58,006 nucleotides of DNA from NCBI RefSeq assembly GCF_004359215.1, contig NC_090615.1, positions 5,601,981 through 5,659,986 on the forward strand, in the 5' to 3' direction. Numbering within the stretch: position 1 is the stretch's first letter; every line of letters starts with the position of its first letter. The DNA is from Bremia lactucae (Eukaryota; Oomycota; Peronosporomycetes; Peronosporales; Peronosporaceae). Of this stretch, positions 33,001 through 44,546 are shown piece after piece. The notes beneath the pieces were generated by a model. That model worked only from the letters and a program-made list of their open reading frames with translations. It made no database searches and was not told where the DNA came from. The position numbers and the translations under genes are program-made.

Positions 33001-33322
33001 ATGGCTCTAAAAAGACAAGAACAAAGCGTACATTCCGAGTCATTAAACTTAGAACAACGCAGATTCCGACAACGTAAACGATGAGCCGATGCGTGGTGCA
33101 TGTTGCATTCCTTACAAGGTAAAACGACTTTAAATTTGTCCAGATTCGCTATGATTACAATTTTACACAAGGCCGTACCCTCGAGCAATAAAAGACTTCG
33201 GCACATCCACTCATACATGGAATCTTCGCACCCTCGGCGCCACAATTCCCGCACGGCTCCATGCTCTGGAGCGCCAAGAGCAGGTCGTCATCGTCGTCAT
33301 CGTCGTAATTGTTCTTTGGCAT
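30023..33322 (-). CDS. MYND zinc finger plus five PDZ domains, scaffold protein (four exons)
   Basis: Exons 33322-33179, 33110-33032, 32949-32747 and 32680-30023; introns 68, 82 and 66 nt, GT-AG. The product has 1027 residues. Residues 24-62 form a MYND finger (C24, C27, C36, C40, C46, C50, H58, C62) that is complete only after removing intron 1. Then come an acidic stretch, a Lys-rich stretch (KKKKSKKKSRTKSRR), a charged helical region (KRIEEKILKRLKKQEEARI) and five PDZ-like domains at about 298-376, 389-469, 532-612, 682-760 and 809-892. Three of them begin with W-x-x-GPLGLT-like strands. The tail is Pro-rich. PDZ domains bind C-terminal peptides and MYND binds Pro-rich partners, so a multi-partner scaffold is inferred. 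I know no named orthologue. Confidence 0.85.
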
Positions 33323-34196
33323 CGCTTCTGCTGGCAACGGCCGCGTGTGTCGATGAAAACGATTGCTAGGCGTGAACTGATAGTCTCTTACGCTTTAAAA
33401 AACGCTTCACTTGCCTCGGACGACGACGCTAGAGAGCTCTACTTCCGCGCGCCTGTGGCTGAGCTTTTCCAAGTTTCACTTGTGCTTTGTATGTCTTTTC
33501 ACGATGAACTTAAGCGGGAGCCAGCAGGTCACACACTTAAGTGCGAGGATGTCGTCGTCCGCTTGAATTGCTTGTTCAGTATGTAAAAATCCCGTGCAAA
33601 AAAACATCCAGTCCAAGTTTTAAACATTTGTGACAACTTGTTTTGGCTAGATATACACCGCTAAAATGCAATTATTAGAGATATGCAGCGGCACCACGAT
33701 GGACCAGCTTGGAAAGAACAGCCCATAAGATGCGTCAAGGCGACAGCGTTTTTTAAAATACGGTAATGCTTGGCACGTCTCCAAATATGCCAATTTTAGA
33801 ATAGAACCTGAGTTACATCCTGTATTGCGTTGGAAACAACGAGGTGTTACATGGTGGTGTTCTCCATCAGTATTAGCCAAGACGTCGTCAATCTAACCAC
33901 AACGATACAATCGTACCCTACAGTAATATAACTGGTTTACGTGCGGTTGTAACTCATATTTGTAGAAGCTGGTCGCTGACTAATAGAAGTGTCTCTTCTG
34001 CATGAGGCAATTTGTTACCCAGCAAGAGTTTGGTCCAATTTTCAACGTTACTGGCCATTACGCATAGAGCTTTTGCCATTTTTTCCTCTCACCTTATAGA
34101 GTTTATGGCATCACCACCGATTTGCATACATGAATCGTTCTAAACAGGGTCCATTAGACACTATAATCACCTTTTCGCCCGGTGTCGCACCGTATG
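33323..34196. other. Intergenic DNA at the right edge of the gene island
   Basis: Holds the upstream region of the MYND-PDZ gene. No further gene or element is supported before the LTR at 34197. Confidence 0.5.
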
Positions 34197-34423
34197 TGTA
34201 ACGGGATGTACCGTTACATAAGTATTATTTCCAAAAATAATAATAATTTATGTTTATGAAAGGAAATAAGCAAAGAAGTACATATAATTATCTTTATTAA
34301 ATATTTGACCTAATAGTTCCAATATTACCAAATCTAGTAATATTGGTGCAATAAGACAATAATGCATTGATTGGTTGATTTAGTTTGAATCAATTTCGCC
34401 AACCGTCATAAAACACGACGACC
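34197..34423 (+). repeat. 5' half of the element B LTR
   Basis: Starts TGTAACGGGATGTACCGTTA and follows the solo LTR at 52536-53040 for about 225 bases. The rest of the LTR follows in reversed direction at 34596-34878. Confidence 0.75.
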
Positions 34424-34878
34424 AAACTCATCCGTGCGATCGCTCTCCATTCAAGGTCACTTAAATGATTGAACCTTTAACGCGTTGCGTGATAGCTTCA
34501 TGAGGGGCTTGGAAGCTCCTTCCTTCTTCATCCAGCGTATCCATGTTGGATGAAACGTTCGTGGGCCGTTGAACGGACTACGAACTGCTGCCAGGTGTAA
34601 CGGGGCTCCTTACACTAGTACTGATAATAGTACTAGTCAATTACACTAATTACAGTGTAGAAGAGGTGCCTCGAAACTTCACGCACACATAGGTGCAGAG
34701 AAAGGTTTCTATGAAGCTAAGATGACTTAGCTTAAATGTCTAGACCAAGGCTTTAGACTAGAGAAAAATAAACTGTCTTAATATATTTAGCTCCCACATA
34801 ACGAACTTCTAACTACTACTAATTTTATTATATTAATAACAAACTATATATGGAGCCCTCTTGCACACCGCACAATAG
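34424..34878 (-). repeat. Inverted block of element B: LTR 3' half, primer site, gag start
   Basis: Read in reverse complement, this block restores collinearity with 52536-53040 on one side and with the gag start on the other. It contains an LTR end (TGTAACGGGGCTCC at 34596, plus reading) and the primer region next to it (minus TGGCAGCA). Flipping it back gives a normal LTR-primer site-gag order, so it is an inversion of about 455 bp, not a second element. Confidence 0.75.
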
Positions 34879-35720
34879 GCGGGCCAGCATCTCTAAACAC
34901 AGATGAATAGCATGCAGCCATAGCCGACTTCATTCAACATAAGCTCGACAGGGCCCAAAAAGAAGTAGCCTAGCTTCGCCAACAAGGCTATCAACGCAAG
35001 GAGGTGTTGAGAGAAGAGGGTGCCCAACAATTAGAACTGTTTCAACAGCAGCATTTACATGCTGCTAGTGGCCGACGCTTCCGCGTCGACCCGAAAGCTT
35101 AAAGATCAAAATGTCTAAGTTTAAGGCAGCCGAAGGCGCCTTTTTTTTAAGACGACGCCACTGAAGCTCGACGTATCAGTGATTATTCGACGAAAGTGAA
35201 CTTTGGCATGTCCAACTTATCCGAGCTGCCATATCTTGGGCCTTGGGGCTCAAGCTTCGCGACTTATTAGACTCTGGGGTCGTATAAGGTCTTTAAGACT
35301 CGCCTCAGGTAAACACCTGAGCCACCACATGCTGAATTCGGGGCTCGAGCCGAGCTCCTGGATTTGAAGCAAGGCAAGCGTGATCTACACGCTTATACCC
35401 AACATACACGATACTTGGTCAGTTGTATCGCGAGCTATCCAGTAGATGCACAAGCGCAGGTAATTATGTTTATTACAAGTCTTGCAGAGGGTCCTGCTAA
35501 GACCCGCCAGTTCCGGCTTGAGTTAAAGTCGCTTGATCAAGCGATCTCTATAGCGGAACAGGAGAACTTCAGTCTTAAACAGGCTTTTGTCCACTATGGA
35601 GTATATCGTCCTCCGAGACGACGAGAAAACGGAGGTCCGGAACCTATGGTCTTCTCGTATGTAGAGAGCGAGAAATCACTTTTCAAATTACAAACAATTA
35701 CAAAAATGTAATCGCTGTCA
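34879..35720 (+). pseudogene. Gag of element B
   Basis: Shows IADFIQHKLDRAQKEVA and YQRKEVLREEGAQQLELFQQ in the N-terminal part, a damaged capsid region around 35160-35280, and an open run at 35364-35711 (DLHAYTQHTRYLVSCI, AKTRQFRLELKSLD) as in Gypsy Gag. The zinc knuckle after 35705 reads CNRCQKTGYYAYL, so its His and last Cys are lost. Several stops. Confidence 0.7.
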
Positions 35721-35979
35721 AAAGACGGGCTACTACGCCTACCTCACTCCCAGTGCCTAAAGAACTGAGCGAAACGATCGACCTCCCGCTTGAACAGCGG
35801 AGGACGCTGATCCGACGCTGTTGCGAAATTGCAACGGCGAGGCGGATCGATCGGGGTCAGTTGGCGGGGAGCGCCCATACTCGTCCACAATGTTAAAAAA
35901 ATTGCAGGTCCTTTGACAAAAGTTGCTCCGCACACACAAAGATTGTGTGTAACTGCCCTAGATGATGAGTTTAATCTCA

Positions 35980-38800
35980 TCACGTGGCAAATAAATTGCC
36001 ACTAAAGTTTCTAGTCGATTGCGGGGTGTCGAACAATATCACTCGACGCCAATCGCTAGAAGATCGCAGACTCAAATTTATTGAGCGCGATATTCCTCAT
36101 ACGAGGGTGACAGTGCGCCCAGCAAAAAAGAACAGGCGCATCTGTAACAGTTAAGAAACGCGTAGTTGGCGTATAATACACGTTTAAGGGTACACCGTAC
36201 GATGATGATTTTATCATATAAGAATTGGTAGACAAATTTGATATTATCCTTGGTTTACCATGGCTCAGAAAGTACGAGCCATGTACGAATTCGCAGCATC
36301 ATGCCGGGACGATGCATGTCTCTTGTTCATCATAGGGTCATCTGATGAACGTTTTGCAGCGTTTACAAGCGTGCGGATGTCCTACGGGTGAGTGCGATGG
36401 CCTCACTTGTGGTTCGGTCGCTTGCACGACTGCACAAGACCACGTCCACCGTCGCGATGTGGACATGGATAACGACGGCTGTGAACAAGCACAAGCAGCG
36501 TCGAAATTCGCCCACTTGAATAACGTTGAGTGGTATATGAACAAGGGAGCTTGCTAGATAGCAATATCCAAGAAAATACCAAACAGCTGCTGTAAGAGAC
36601 AGTGCGAAAGTCCTAGATCGACTGGAGAGTCGATCATAGAGGATCTCGCTGTGGCAGCGCAACCACAGCTAGAGGCAGTTAGGGAGGATACTCCTAAATA
36701 AAACTTGAGGAACTAAGTCCCCAAGAATCTGTGGGTATAAGTCCTTACAAACCTGTGGTCAAAAATTCCCGGGTACCTTTACAAAACAAGTTTCAAAGAG
36801 AAAAGTAGGACAGTAAATCAGATCAAAGGTATAAGCGCCTACACTTGATCCCATTGTTTACTAATGTCTTAGTTAACAACGGATCAAGTGTAGGCGCTTA
36901 TACCTTTGTTTACTAATGTCTTAGTTAACAACGGATCAAGTGTAGGCGCTTATACCTTTGATCTGACATATCTCCGAAGATAACTCCGGAGATATATCAA
37001 TTGCCAACGCTAAACCTGAAACGGTTCTTGCGTGATCCGCGTAGTGGCAAAGTCAACCAGTTCTGCGTACTTAGCACATATGACAAGTACGTGGCCGACA
37101 TTCGGTCGCCAATAGTATTTCCTGAGAACGAACGGGTTCTCAGCAGCTCATCAATGGACGAAAGTGTCCTTCGATAAGAAGTCTCGGATTGACAGTTTTA
37201 CGTCCCAATCCTGGAAGTCTTTGAAGACAAACCCTTTATATGAGGACTTGATCAAATTAAAGGATGTATTCCCTGAATCCGTACTGTGCGAGCTGTCTAA
37301 GGATAAATGCACTCGACACGAAATTGACCTAATCTCAGCTTCGAACACTGTGTCATGAAGCAGTGGTCATTGCCTCGTGAACAAGTAGTAGCGATCGACA
37401 AATTCTTAGCTGATCGCTTGGGAGACGGGCGATGTGAGGGAGTCAAGCTCCCCTACACAGTTCTCCAACCTTGTGTATGTAAAGCAACAGGAGGGTGGTG
37501 AATTGTGCAAGCTCAAAAAATTGAACGCTGCAACGGTACCGGCTCAAACTCCGAGACCAACAAAAGACGTAATTATTGATGGTATGTGAAAGAGTACCAT
37601 CTTTTCGTCAATAGATCTGATCGATGGATTCTATCAGATCCTTATGCGTGAACAAGATATTTCATTCACAGCAGTAAGCACCCCAAAGCGGTATGCTATG
37701 AGAGTGGCTGGTCTGCCGCAGGGACTTAGTAATGCCCCTGCAACAATCATCAGATGTGTAATTAATCTGTTGAGATCGGTGCGGGATTTCGCATCGAACT
37801 ATTGTGATGATGTCTTCGTTCATAGCAGAGCCATGAACGGAAAGTTGGACTTCGAAGTATATCGTTCCCACGTCTAAAGTTCTTACACTTATGCATAAGC
37901 ACAAGTTGTATGCAAATCTCAAGAAGTGTATATTCAGTGCAAGCGACCATTTCTTGGGTGCATCGTGGGTTAATGCTGTACGCCCTCATCCTGAAAGATC
38001 AAGGCGATCACCGACTGGCCAGTGCCAGTCACGTAAAAAAGGGCCTTCGAAAGGTACTCGGCTTAGCGGCGTAACTGCACCAGTACTCACGCAATTACGC
38101 CGAATTGACACTGCATCTTTCTTCTTAGTTAAAGAAAAACATAAAGTGGTCATGGAACGCTAATTGTCAGTTTTCCTTTGAGGATATTAAGCAAAGCTTG
38201 ATGCAATCGCTAATTCTGGCGATTGCTGACCAAGACCGACCATATCATGTGTTTTGCGACGCCAGCGATTTTGCAATCGGCTGTGCTTTAATGCAATATG
38301 ACGATGTTTTCAATCGCGTCATCTTTAGCCAGCTAAACGCAACTATCCAGTGCATGACAAGGAACTCCTTGCAATGAAAAATACACTGGCTAAGTTTAGG
38401 GTTCATCTATTGGGAGATAGACCTTCATTGCTTATTTGGACCATGCGGCTTCTTACGCACGGCCGTAAAAAGTTCACACATCTCGCAAATAATTGCGAGA
38501 ACATTGTCGCTCCTCGCGGAGTATAACTTTTCCGTGGATTTTAAACCAGGACGACTTAATGTCGTCGCTGATGCCTTTTTGCGCCGATCCGATTTTAAGC
38601 CGGCAGCGCAAGTCAACAGTAAGCATAAAGCCACTGTTGCAAAGATCAACAGTGAGCATAAGGCCAGTGTTGCAAAGATAAGCGTTCCATCGTCAACACT
38701 ACTTGACGTAGTTAGAATAGCCTATCAAGAAGATAAGGCTCTCAAAAGGCTGATGGATTTCTTAGAAATCCATCACAACAATCGTTAAAAGAATTGTCGA
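35980..38800 (+). pseudogene. Protease, RT and RNase H of element B
   Basis: Protease near 36010 with D-C-G (FLVDCGVSNNITRRQSLEDR) and the second motif FDIILGLPWLRKYEP at about 36235. RT pieces: KCTRHEIDLI, MKQWSLPREQ and LADRL near 37320-37420, GLSNAPAT near 37720, and YCDDVFVHSRAMNGK near 37800 in place of the usual Y-x-DD. RNase H starts at FCDASDFAIGCALMQY near 38255 and ends with EYNFSVDFKPGRLNVVADAF near 38530. Frameshifts lie between all blocks. Confidence 0.75.
36818..36966. repeat. 34-bp inverted copy plus 52-bp tandem duplication
   Basis: The arm 36818-36851 (starting TCAGATCAAAGGTATAAG) is the exact reverse complement of 36933-36966. A shorter copy at 36881-36908 belongs to a 52-bp unit repeated in tandem (36881-36932 and on). 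Related single copies lie near 9403 (element A) and 54816 (element F). Confidence 0.85.
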
Positions 38801-38829
38801 AATTGTATTGATCCTCAACAGATCGATAC

Positions 38830-41620
38830 ACAATACGCAATTGTTTGCTGTATTATGCAGCCATTGCTGGCGACACGCCTCGTGTCGTCATCCCCACCCA
38901 TAATGATTTGCGTTTTACGCATCATGTATGGTGCCACGATGCACCAATAAGTGTGCATCGTGGACGTGAGAAGACCTATCTCACGATCAGTCAAGCCTTC
39001 TACTGGCCAAGCCAGTATGAGCTCGTCCGCAAGTACATCGTGTTTGCAAAGTTTATAAACGGTTGAAGCCCAGTGCTTCAACCCGTGCTCCGTTACAACC
39101 TCTGCCTGTTCCGGCAGAGAGTTGGCAGTCCGTATTCATGGACTTCGTCTTCGGATTCCCCGAAGATAATCACAAGAATAAATGGATTCTTTTTCATTGA
39201 TGTTTCAGCAAGATGTACCATCTCGCTGCCAACGCGGAGCCGATCACAGCCAAATGCTGTGCTCATGTTTTTGTCGACACGACATTTCGACTCCATGGGT
39301 TACCCCGTGAACTAATCTCAGATAGAGACGCTGGATTCACGGTGGATTTTTTGGCAAACTGCGTTCAAGTCACTTGGAACACACTTATTGTCAACTTCTG
39401 ACTATCCTGAAAGAGATGGTTAGACGGAGCGTGCAAATCGTATCCTCGAAGAGGATTTGAAGAGATACTATCGCGGATACGTCCACTTTATTAAGAGCTC
39501 GAGCGAGTTGTTGCCGACTATAGATTTTGCCATCAACAATTCAGCGCATGCATTGATAAAGAATGCACGATTTTTTTGTAAATGGTTTACGCCATCCACG
39601 CATACCACCTTAGTTAAGAATACTCGTATTGAAAAAAGGAAGCCCGCTCAAGCAAAGAACAATTTAGCTCTTGCTCATCACGCATTGGCTCTAAGGTCAA
39701 TGTGAAGGATACCAATATTGTTTCATCAACGTGAAGTGGTCAAACTCAGTACAGTAAAGTCTCCGTTATTTAATATTTTTTAATTTAATTAACTCCCCTT
39801 TCAATAAAAATGTCGAGTCCCATGTTGGGCCCAGGCTAAATGATAAAAAAAACTCCCTTAATTTTTATTATCAAGGCCAGGGAAATTTTCTGCCGTACAA
39901 ATACTAAACTACTGCCGGGGGGCCACTATAAAAAATAACCAGAGTTTGTTCCTTAAGGGATTTTTGCTGAAGATTTCCTACCTGATCCTGCATCTTCTGA
40001 ACCATGTTTGAGAACTCCCCCCCAGTCTCCTGCTGCAACCAGAAAGTCTTGAGCTCTGCAAGCATCGATGCAGCATTCTGAAGAGGGACGGACGGTGCGG
40101 CCACGCTATCGTCCTCGATGCTGTAGCGGCCACGTGCTGACTCCGGCAGTTGAACGCTTTCGATAATCTCTGCCTCTGTCGGAGTGTACCTCACTTGCTC
40201 TTCGTCAAGATTGTTGAGCAGGAAGCCGATGGACATCGGATTGCGATAAAGTTAATGAACTTGCTTCTGGAGGACCGCAATGACTGCCTGCGGGACGTCC
40301 GCGTTGGCGTTTGTAGCGTTGTCCATGTCGGAGGTCCGAGGACCGCAGTTTGTAGTGCGTAAAGCAGTTGCGGATGCACTCAGGCTGCACATCCTGATTC
40401 CATGCTGCATGCGCCAGCTGAATCGCCTCCAAGACATTGATCTTCGCTGCGTGTTGCTGATTGTTCTCATGGCGATCCAGAAGCTGGTGGTTAAGGCGCC
40501 TGCGGTAATACACTTTGAAAATTGCGTATAATTTCAGCATCGCAGGGCTGAATCTTGCTGGTCGCATTGAACAACAAATACAATAGCGTTATGTTCTACA
40601 CCGTGATTCCGACGACAGCCAGAACCTCCTCTTTGATGTGCGCGGAGCAGCTGTCAAAGATCAGAATGACCTTGCGACCGGCAACGTGTTTGTCGTAGGC
40701 TTCCAGCCATAGTTTAAACAACCGACACAGAGCCTCCTGTGTGAGACCAGGACGTCTCTGCTTCCCCATTCAGATCGCCTTGCGGAGGATGTCTGTGAGG
40801 GTATGGCCATTGGCGACCATGTTGAAAGGGTCACGTGGAAAACGCGTTTTGAAAAAAATGGGTTTCCCTGAAAAAAAGTGCGTCCGAACAGAGCCTTGAA
40901 CAGGTCGGTTACACCTTAATTTCATTTAAATACAGTAGTACTTTTCGCCTTCGACCCCCTAACCCCGACTTAACCCTAACTCTGCTATATAATAATTCTT
41001 TTGTTTAATCATAATTGGTCAGTCCCAGCCATATTAAAGGAGGGAGACTCTACTGTAATAGCAATAATGATATAACTGACTTTGATAACGATGCTGAAAT
41101 ACTCAACGTGAAAAACAGAATATTAGTGAGATCAATAATGCTCTCACTAATGCGGAGATTGACATATCCGCAGTGCAAACCGGTCGCACTGAAAACATAA
41201 AAAAACGAGTCAGCAGGTGATTTCCTGTTGGCTAGAGAAGCAGTGGTCTGTTTCGTACAGGATTCCATCGCTGATGCGGTGGACCAACAGAAACGGAACT
41301 CTGACAAAAATGGAAGAGCAAACATACATTTATTTAATGTAACGACCTAGTCCTACTGTCTACGGTAAACCTACCATAACGTGTAGTGACGAATGTGGGC
41401 ACGAACAAATTACTGCCCAGGTATATCAGCCCATTTCGTGTACTGCACCGCCAAGGCAATACGTACACGATCGAGCTGCCTCGTAGAATTCGTACACATC
41501 CTACTTTTATGTCGGGGGTCTTCACCCGTAGCATTCACGAGGCTTCTTCCGGTGCCGAGTTACACCGGAACAGCCTAAGGCATCCACCAAAGCCTTATAA
41601 TTTCAAACCAAGAAAATGAT
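38830..41620 (+). pseudogene. Integrase of element B, split by a pogo transposon
   Basis: Before the insertion: LYYAAIAGDTPRVVIP, then a HHVWCHDAPISVHRGREKTY zinc-binding-like region, the core with RTERANRILEED-like sequence near 39430, and TIDFAINNSAHALIKNA near 39520. After it (from 41058): DQQKRNSDKNGRANIHLF near 41283, then VGTNKLLPRYISPFRVLHRQ and ELPRRIRTHPTF up to about 41510. Frames are shifted several times. The chromodomain further on (about 41960-42110) reads YLVRCRGY and SWEPRSQL with a stop between. Confidence 0.75.
39752..41055 (-). mobile_element. Pogo/Tigger-type transposon, internally deleted, with TA duplication
   Basis: 1304 bp, flanked by TA on both sides (39750-39751 and 41056-41057). 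The ends start CAGTAAAGTCTCC and, in reverse complement, CAGTAGAGTCTCC. On the minus strand the DDE transposase C-terminal half remains: FDSCSAH near 40650 (second Asp), NATSKIQPCDAEIIRN near 40580 (third Asp), LYAIFKVYYRRRLNHQLLD and KINVLEAIQLAHAAWN near 40430-40530, and the tail down to about 39904. The DNA-binding part and first Asp are deleted. It sits in the integrase of element B, so it is younger than B. Confidence 0.85.
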
Positions 41621-42250
41621 AGTCTCGGGACAGAATCTGGTTTTTACGAATCAGATGATGCACTCGTTCCTTCAAGAAGGAGATCTTATGACGAGCTGTC
41701 ACCAACTCGTATGAAGGAACCGATGTGTCCTTTCGTTCGCCCGTTGATCAGTCGCAACTTGTGCACAATTTCTCAACTGGTCACGAAAAATATGACCGAC
41801 CGCTACCGCTAACTCGCAGCGACGAAATTGCTCGTGATCAATGTCATCGCTCAATTGATAAAGGGTGTGATCCAAATCACGATGTTGATTCGGGTCCGTC
41901 AAACGAAGTGAATTCGATTTCATCTTCACCTCTACTCCACGAATTCGAGTGGTTAAAAGCGTTTTCTTGTTGAACGCTTATCGAACCACCGTGAGGTGAA
42001 AGAGGTTCAAACGAGTATCTCGTTCGTTGCCGAGGGTATTAATCCTCGCATTATAGCTGGGAACCTCGTTCCCAGCTGATGCTGGACGTTCCGGGTCTCG
42101 TTTGACAGACGACGAGACCCATCATCCTCGACAGAGGGTCCATCAGGGCACAAGTGCTTTCCGCGCTCTCAATCCTAACGCACATCTTAGAAGAGATGGG
42201 CGTTATCCAATGAGGATTTCCAAGGGAGTATGCGTTTTTAGGGGCAAGAC
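41620..42250 (-). pseudogene. Antisense accessory gene of element B (C-terminal part)
   Basis: Homologous to 1-843 on the opposite strand of pol. The run at 41699-41929 reads LRLTDPNQHRDLDHTLYQLS, then a RDQLRNCAQVATDQRANERT-like segment, matching copy 2 near 5590-5650. The part near 42059-42081 keeps the AGCTGGGAAC hairpin of copy 1. It stops where family C sequence starts. Confidence 0.55.
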
Positions 42251-42254
42251 CTGA

Positions 42255-43012
42255 GCCCTTAAAACAGCGAGGACATGAGCCACCGCTAAGGTGAAGGGGA
42301 ACGAAGACCCCATGACGGTCTTGATTGACTCGGGCGCGTCATACAATCTTGCGACTAAGTCCACTGTGGAGAAGAATCAAGCGTTGTACGCCAAGGCTAT
42401 TAAAAGCTCGAAGAGCAACAGCTAGGTGCCGTTCGCCTAGCGACAGGATCGATCGTATCGACTCGTAAGGTTTTATTTCCCTTAATGATCAAATTCTACA
42501 TATTTTATTAATAAATATAAATTTTGTTTAAACTTAATAATATGAATTTGACTTTGAATAACCGTTCATTGTCGTAAATATTGACGATCGGTATGATCTC
42601 ATTCTTGGGATGCCATGGCTTATGAAGCATGAACCATGGATCGACTGGCGTGGTCGCACCGTGGGTGCTAGTCACAAACCACTCGTGAAACGAGCCTTGG
42701 TAGGTAATGTCCCCTCCTTGTTACGTGATGTATATGTGCACGAACATTGCATTCCACGCACGGAACGCCTCGTTGCCAGTTCGGCGGAGGTGGTGCCTGA
42801 AGAAGGTCGTCGAGTATCGACTCGGGTCTTGTAGGTGTTCAGGCTGGGTCAGCCTTCACAAAGGAAGTCGCGATTGAGGGTGGTTGCGCAAGCGCTGCGG
42901 TCACTACTACTCAGGAAGTCGCTGTCACTGTGCGACGCGCAAATGAAGGAGTCGTGTATCCTCTTTCATCGGAAGTCGCAACCGTGGGCGGTTGCGCACA
43001 GAATAGTGCTGC
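42255..43012 (+). pseudogene. Protease region of Gypsy element C
   Basis: A different family from A. It shows DPMTVLIDSGASYNLATKST near 42310 (normal D-S-G) and YDLILGMPWLMKHEPWIDWR near 42595-42650, followed by an open stretch to 42834 and a Val/Ala/Gly-rich spacer. An AT-rich insertion near 42480-42545 interrupts it. The next pol domains follow in reversed direction. Confidence 0.65.
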
Positions 43013-44545
43013 GTCGACATAACCAGTCGATTTCCAATCAGTCGAAAACGATGTTGCCAAAAGGCGGACACAAACCAAGGATCTCGATCACTCACGAAAG
43101 ACTCCGGAAGTCCGTGATGTCGGAAAACATTGTCGACGAACAGCAGTGCCGTGATGCTTCGACGAACCGCCATTAGTCGCACCATCTTGCTGAGGCGACA
43201 CACAAATACCATAATGACCGTATGGCGATGCCTATCCACTGGAAGGTGGAAATGAAGTCCATGGTCACTGAGCGCCAGCAGCAGTCCACCAGGACCGGCA
43301 AATTGTGTAGCGGCACTGCCGAAGACGGCAGAGGCTTCATTCGTTGACAAATCTCGCACGTCTTGAGTCTTGACATATGATCGAACTGACTTGTACATGT
43401 GGGGCTACCAGAAGTCACGTGCGCCCAAAATGTCCACAATTCACGTATCTGTGCCTCATAACGGATTCAGTAACGAAAGCCTTCGTCGTTAGGGACAACC
43501 TGCGCGTGTTTTGTATCCCTCGAATTCACACTGTACAACAGGAGTCCATCGGACAAACTTTACCGATGGAGATGGCCTGCTGGTGCTTCGTCAACTTGAC
43601 GGATTCCGAAGATACGCTTAACGACTTTACAACCTCTTTTAATCCGGGTCTTGAACATACGCTTTGCGTATAAGCTCGAACACTGATGATTCAAGGTGCA
43701 CAACGTGTGTCAGTTCGTAATCAGGACGTCTCCACAAAGCGTCCGCTAGCACATTCTGCTTTCCTGGCTTGTAAGCCACCGTAAAGTTGTATTCCGCAAA
43801 GAATGAAAACCATCGCGCCATGCGCTGTGACAAATGGGGCGACTGAGTCGCCCCCCTCTTTAACGAGGCATGGTCTATAGACGAAAAAGGGTTTGCTGCC
43901 CAGCAGGTGAACCCGACACTTGACAAGGGCGTACTTCATTGCTAGAATTTACTTGTCGTGTACTGGATAATTCTTCTCAGCGGCTCTTAGCTGCTGCGAT
44001 TGAAACGAAATTACCCGTTGATTACCATTGCCAACCAGCTGCAACAGAGCACAGCCAATGTCAAAGTCTGATGCATCGCACACCACACTTTATGGACGAT
44101 CCTCGTCCGGCAGCGCTAATATTGGTGCCGACTGTAGGCTCAACTCAATCGCTTCAAAAGCTTGTTGAGCATCTTTGCGTGATTCTCGCTGTACTTGTGC
44201 AGTTAATTCGCTAGACCCAACCAATTGCGTAATCCTTCTGGGATGACGGCGTTGGCCATTGTGCAATTGCACGAATCTTCTCTGGTTCCGCACAGATCCC
44301 TTCCTTCCCAATGAAACATCCCGAAATGGGAATCTCTTCCGCCCCAAAGAGGCATTTGTTGATGTTCGCAAAAAGTCGATTATCGCATGCACATCAGCAC
44401 CGCTCGAAGGTGCTCGATATGCACCTGAAGATTCGTTTTACTCCCTTACGCCTTCCTGTGATCGAATATATCGTCGAATTACGTCTGCGCGAAGTGCCGC
44501 ATCGGCCAAAAGAGTTGCGTAACCAGCCTATTAACCGCACCTAAT
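43013..44545 (-). pseudogene. Inverted pol block of element C: RT end, RNase H, integrase core
   Basis: On the minus strand, from high to low: RT end (LGRKGSVRNQRRF, then FEAIELSLQSAPILALPDED near 44090-44390), RNase H (MKYALVKCRVHLLG, SPHLSQRMARWFSFFAEYNF, KPGKQNVLADAL near 43690-43940), and integrase (CEICQRMKPLPSSAVPLHNL, VFRHHGLPESFVSDRDPWF near 43050-43390) ending at MST. The plus strand then resumes at 44549 with TADHPQTDGQTERVNRV, which is the next piece of the same core. The block is therefore an inversion of about 1.5 kb that splits the D,D-35-E core. Confidence 0.8.
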
Positions 44546-44546
44546 G

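Larger units (their letters stand above)
34197..42250 (+). mobile_element. Ty3/Gypsy element B (family A), plus strand, rearranged
   Basis: Order: LTR start (34197-34423), an inverted block (34424-34878) that contains the rest of the LTR, the primer site and the gag start, gag (34879-35720), protease (about 36000), RT and RNase H (37020-38600), integrase (38830-41600, split by a pogo insertion at 39752-41055), and the end of an antisense gene on the minus strand (41620-42250). The 3' LTR is missing because family C sequence begins near 42255. All frames are broken. Confidence 0.8.

Noticed and set aside
32681..33043. Separate acidic protein upstream of the PDZ gene
   Set aside because: It is exon 3 of the MYND-PDZ gene read into flanking introns; removing a 66-nt intron joins it in frame to the PDZ exon.
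33347..33586. 79-codon plus-strand ORF upstream of the PDZ gene
   Set aside because: No motif, no coding bias, lies in a likely promoter region.
34424..34878. Integrase-mediated autointegration as cause of the inversion
   Set aside because: One breakpoint is in mid-LTR rather than at an LTR terminus.
36818..36966. CRISPR-like array
   Set aside because: Only two direct copies without variable spacers, one inverted copy, and a eukaryotic retroelement context.
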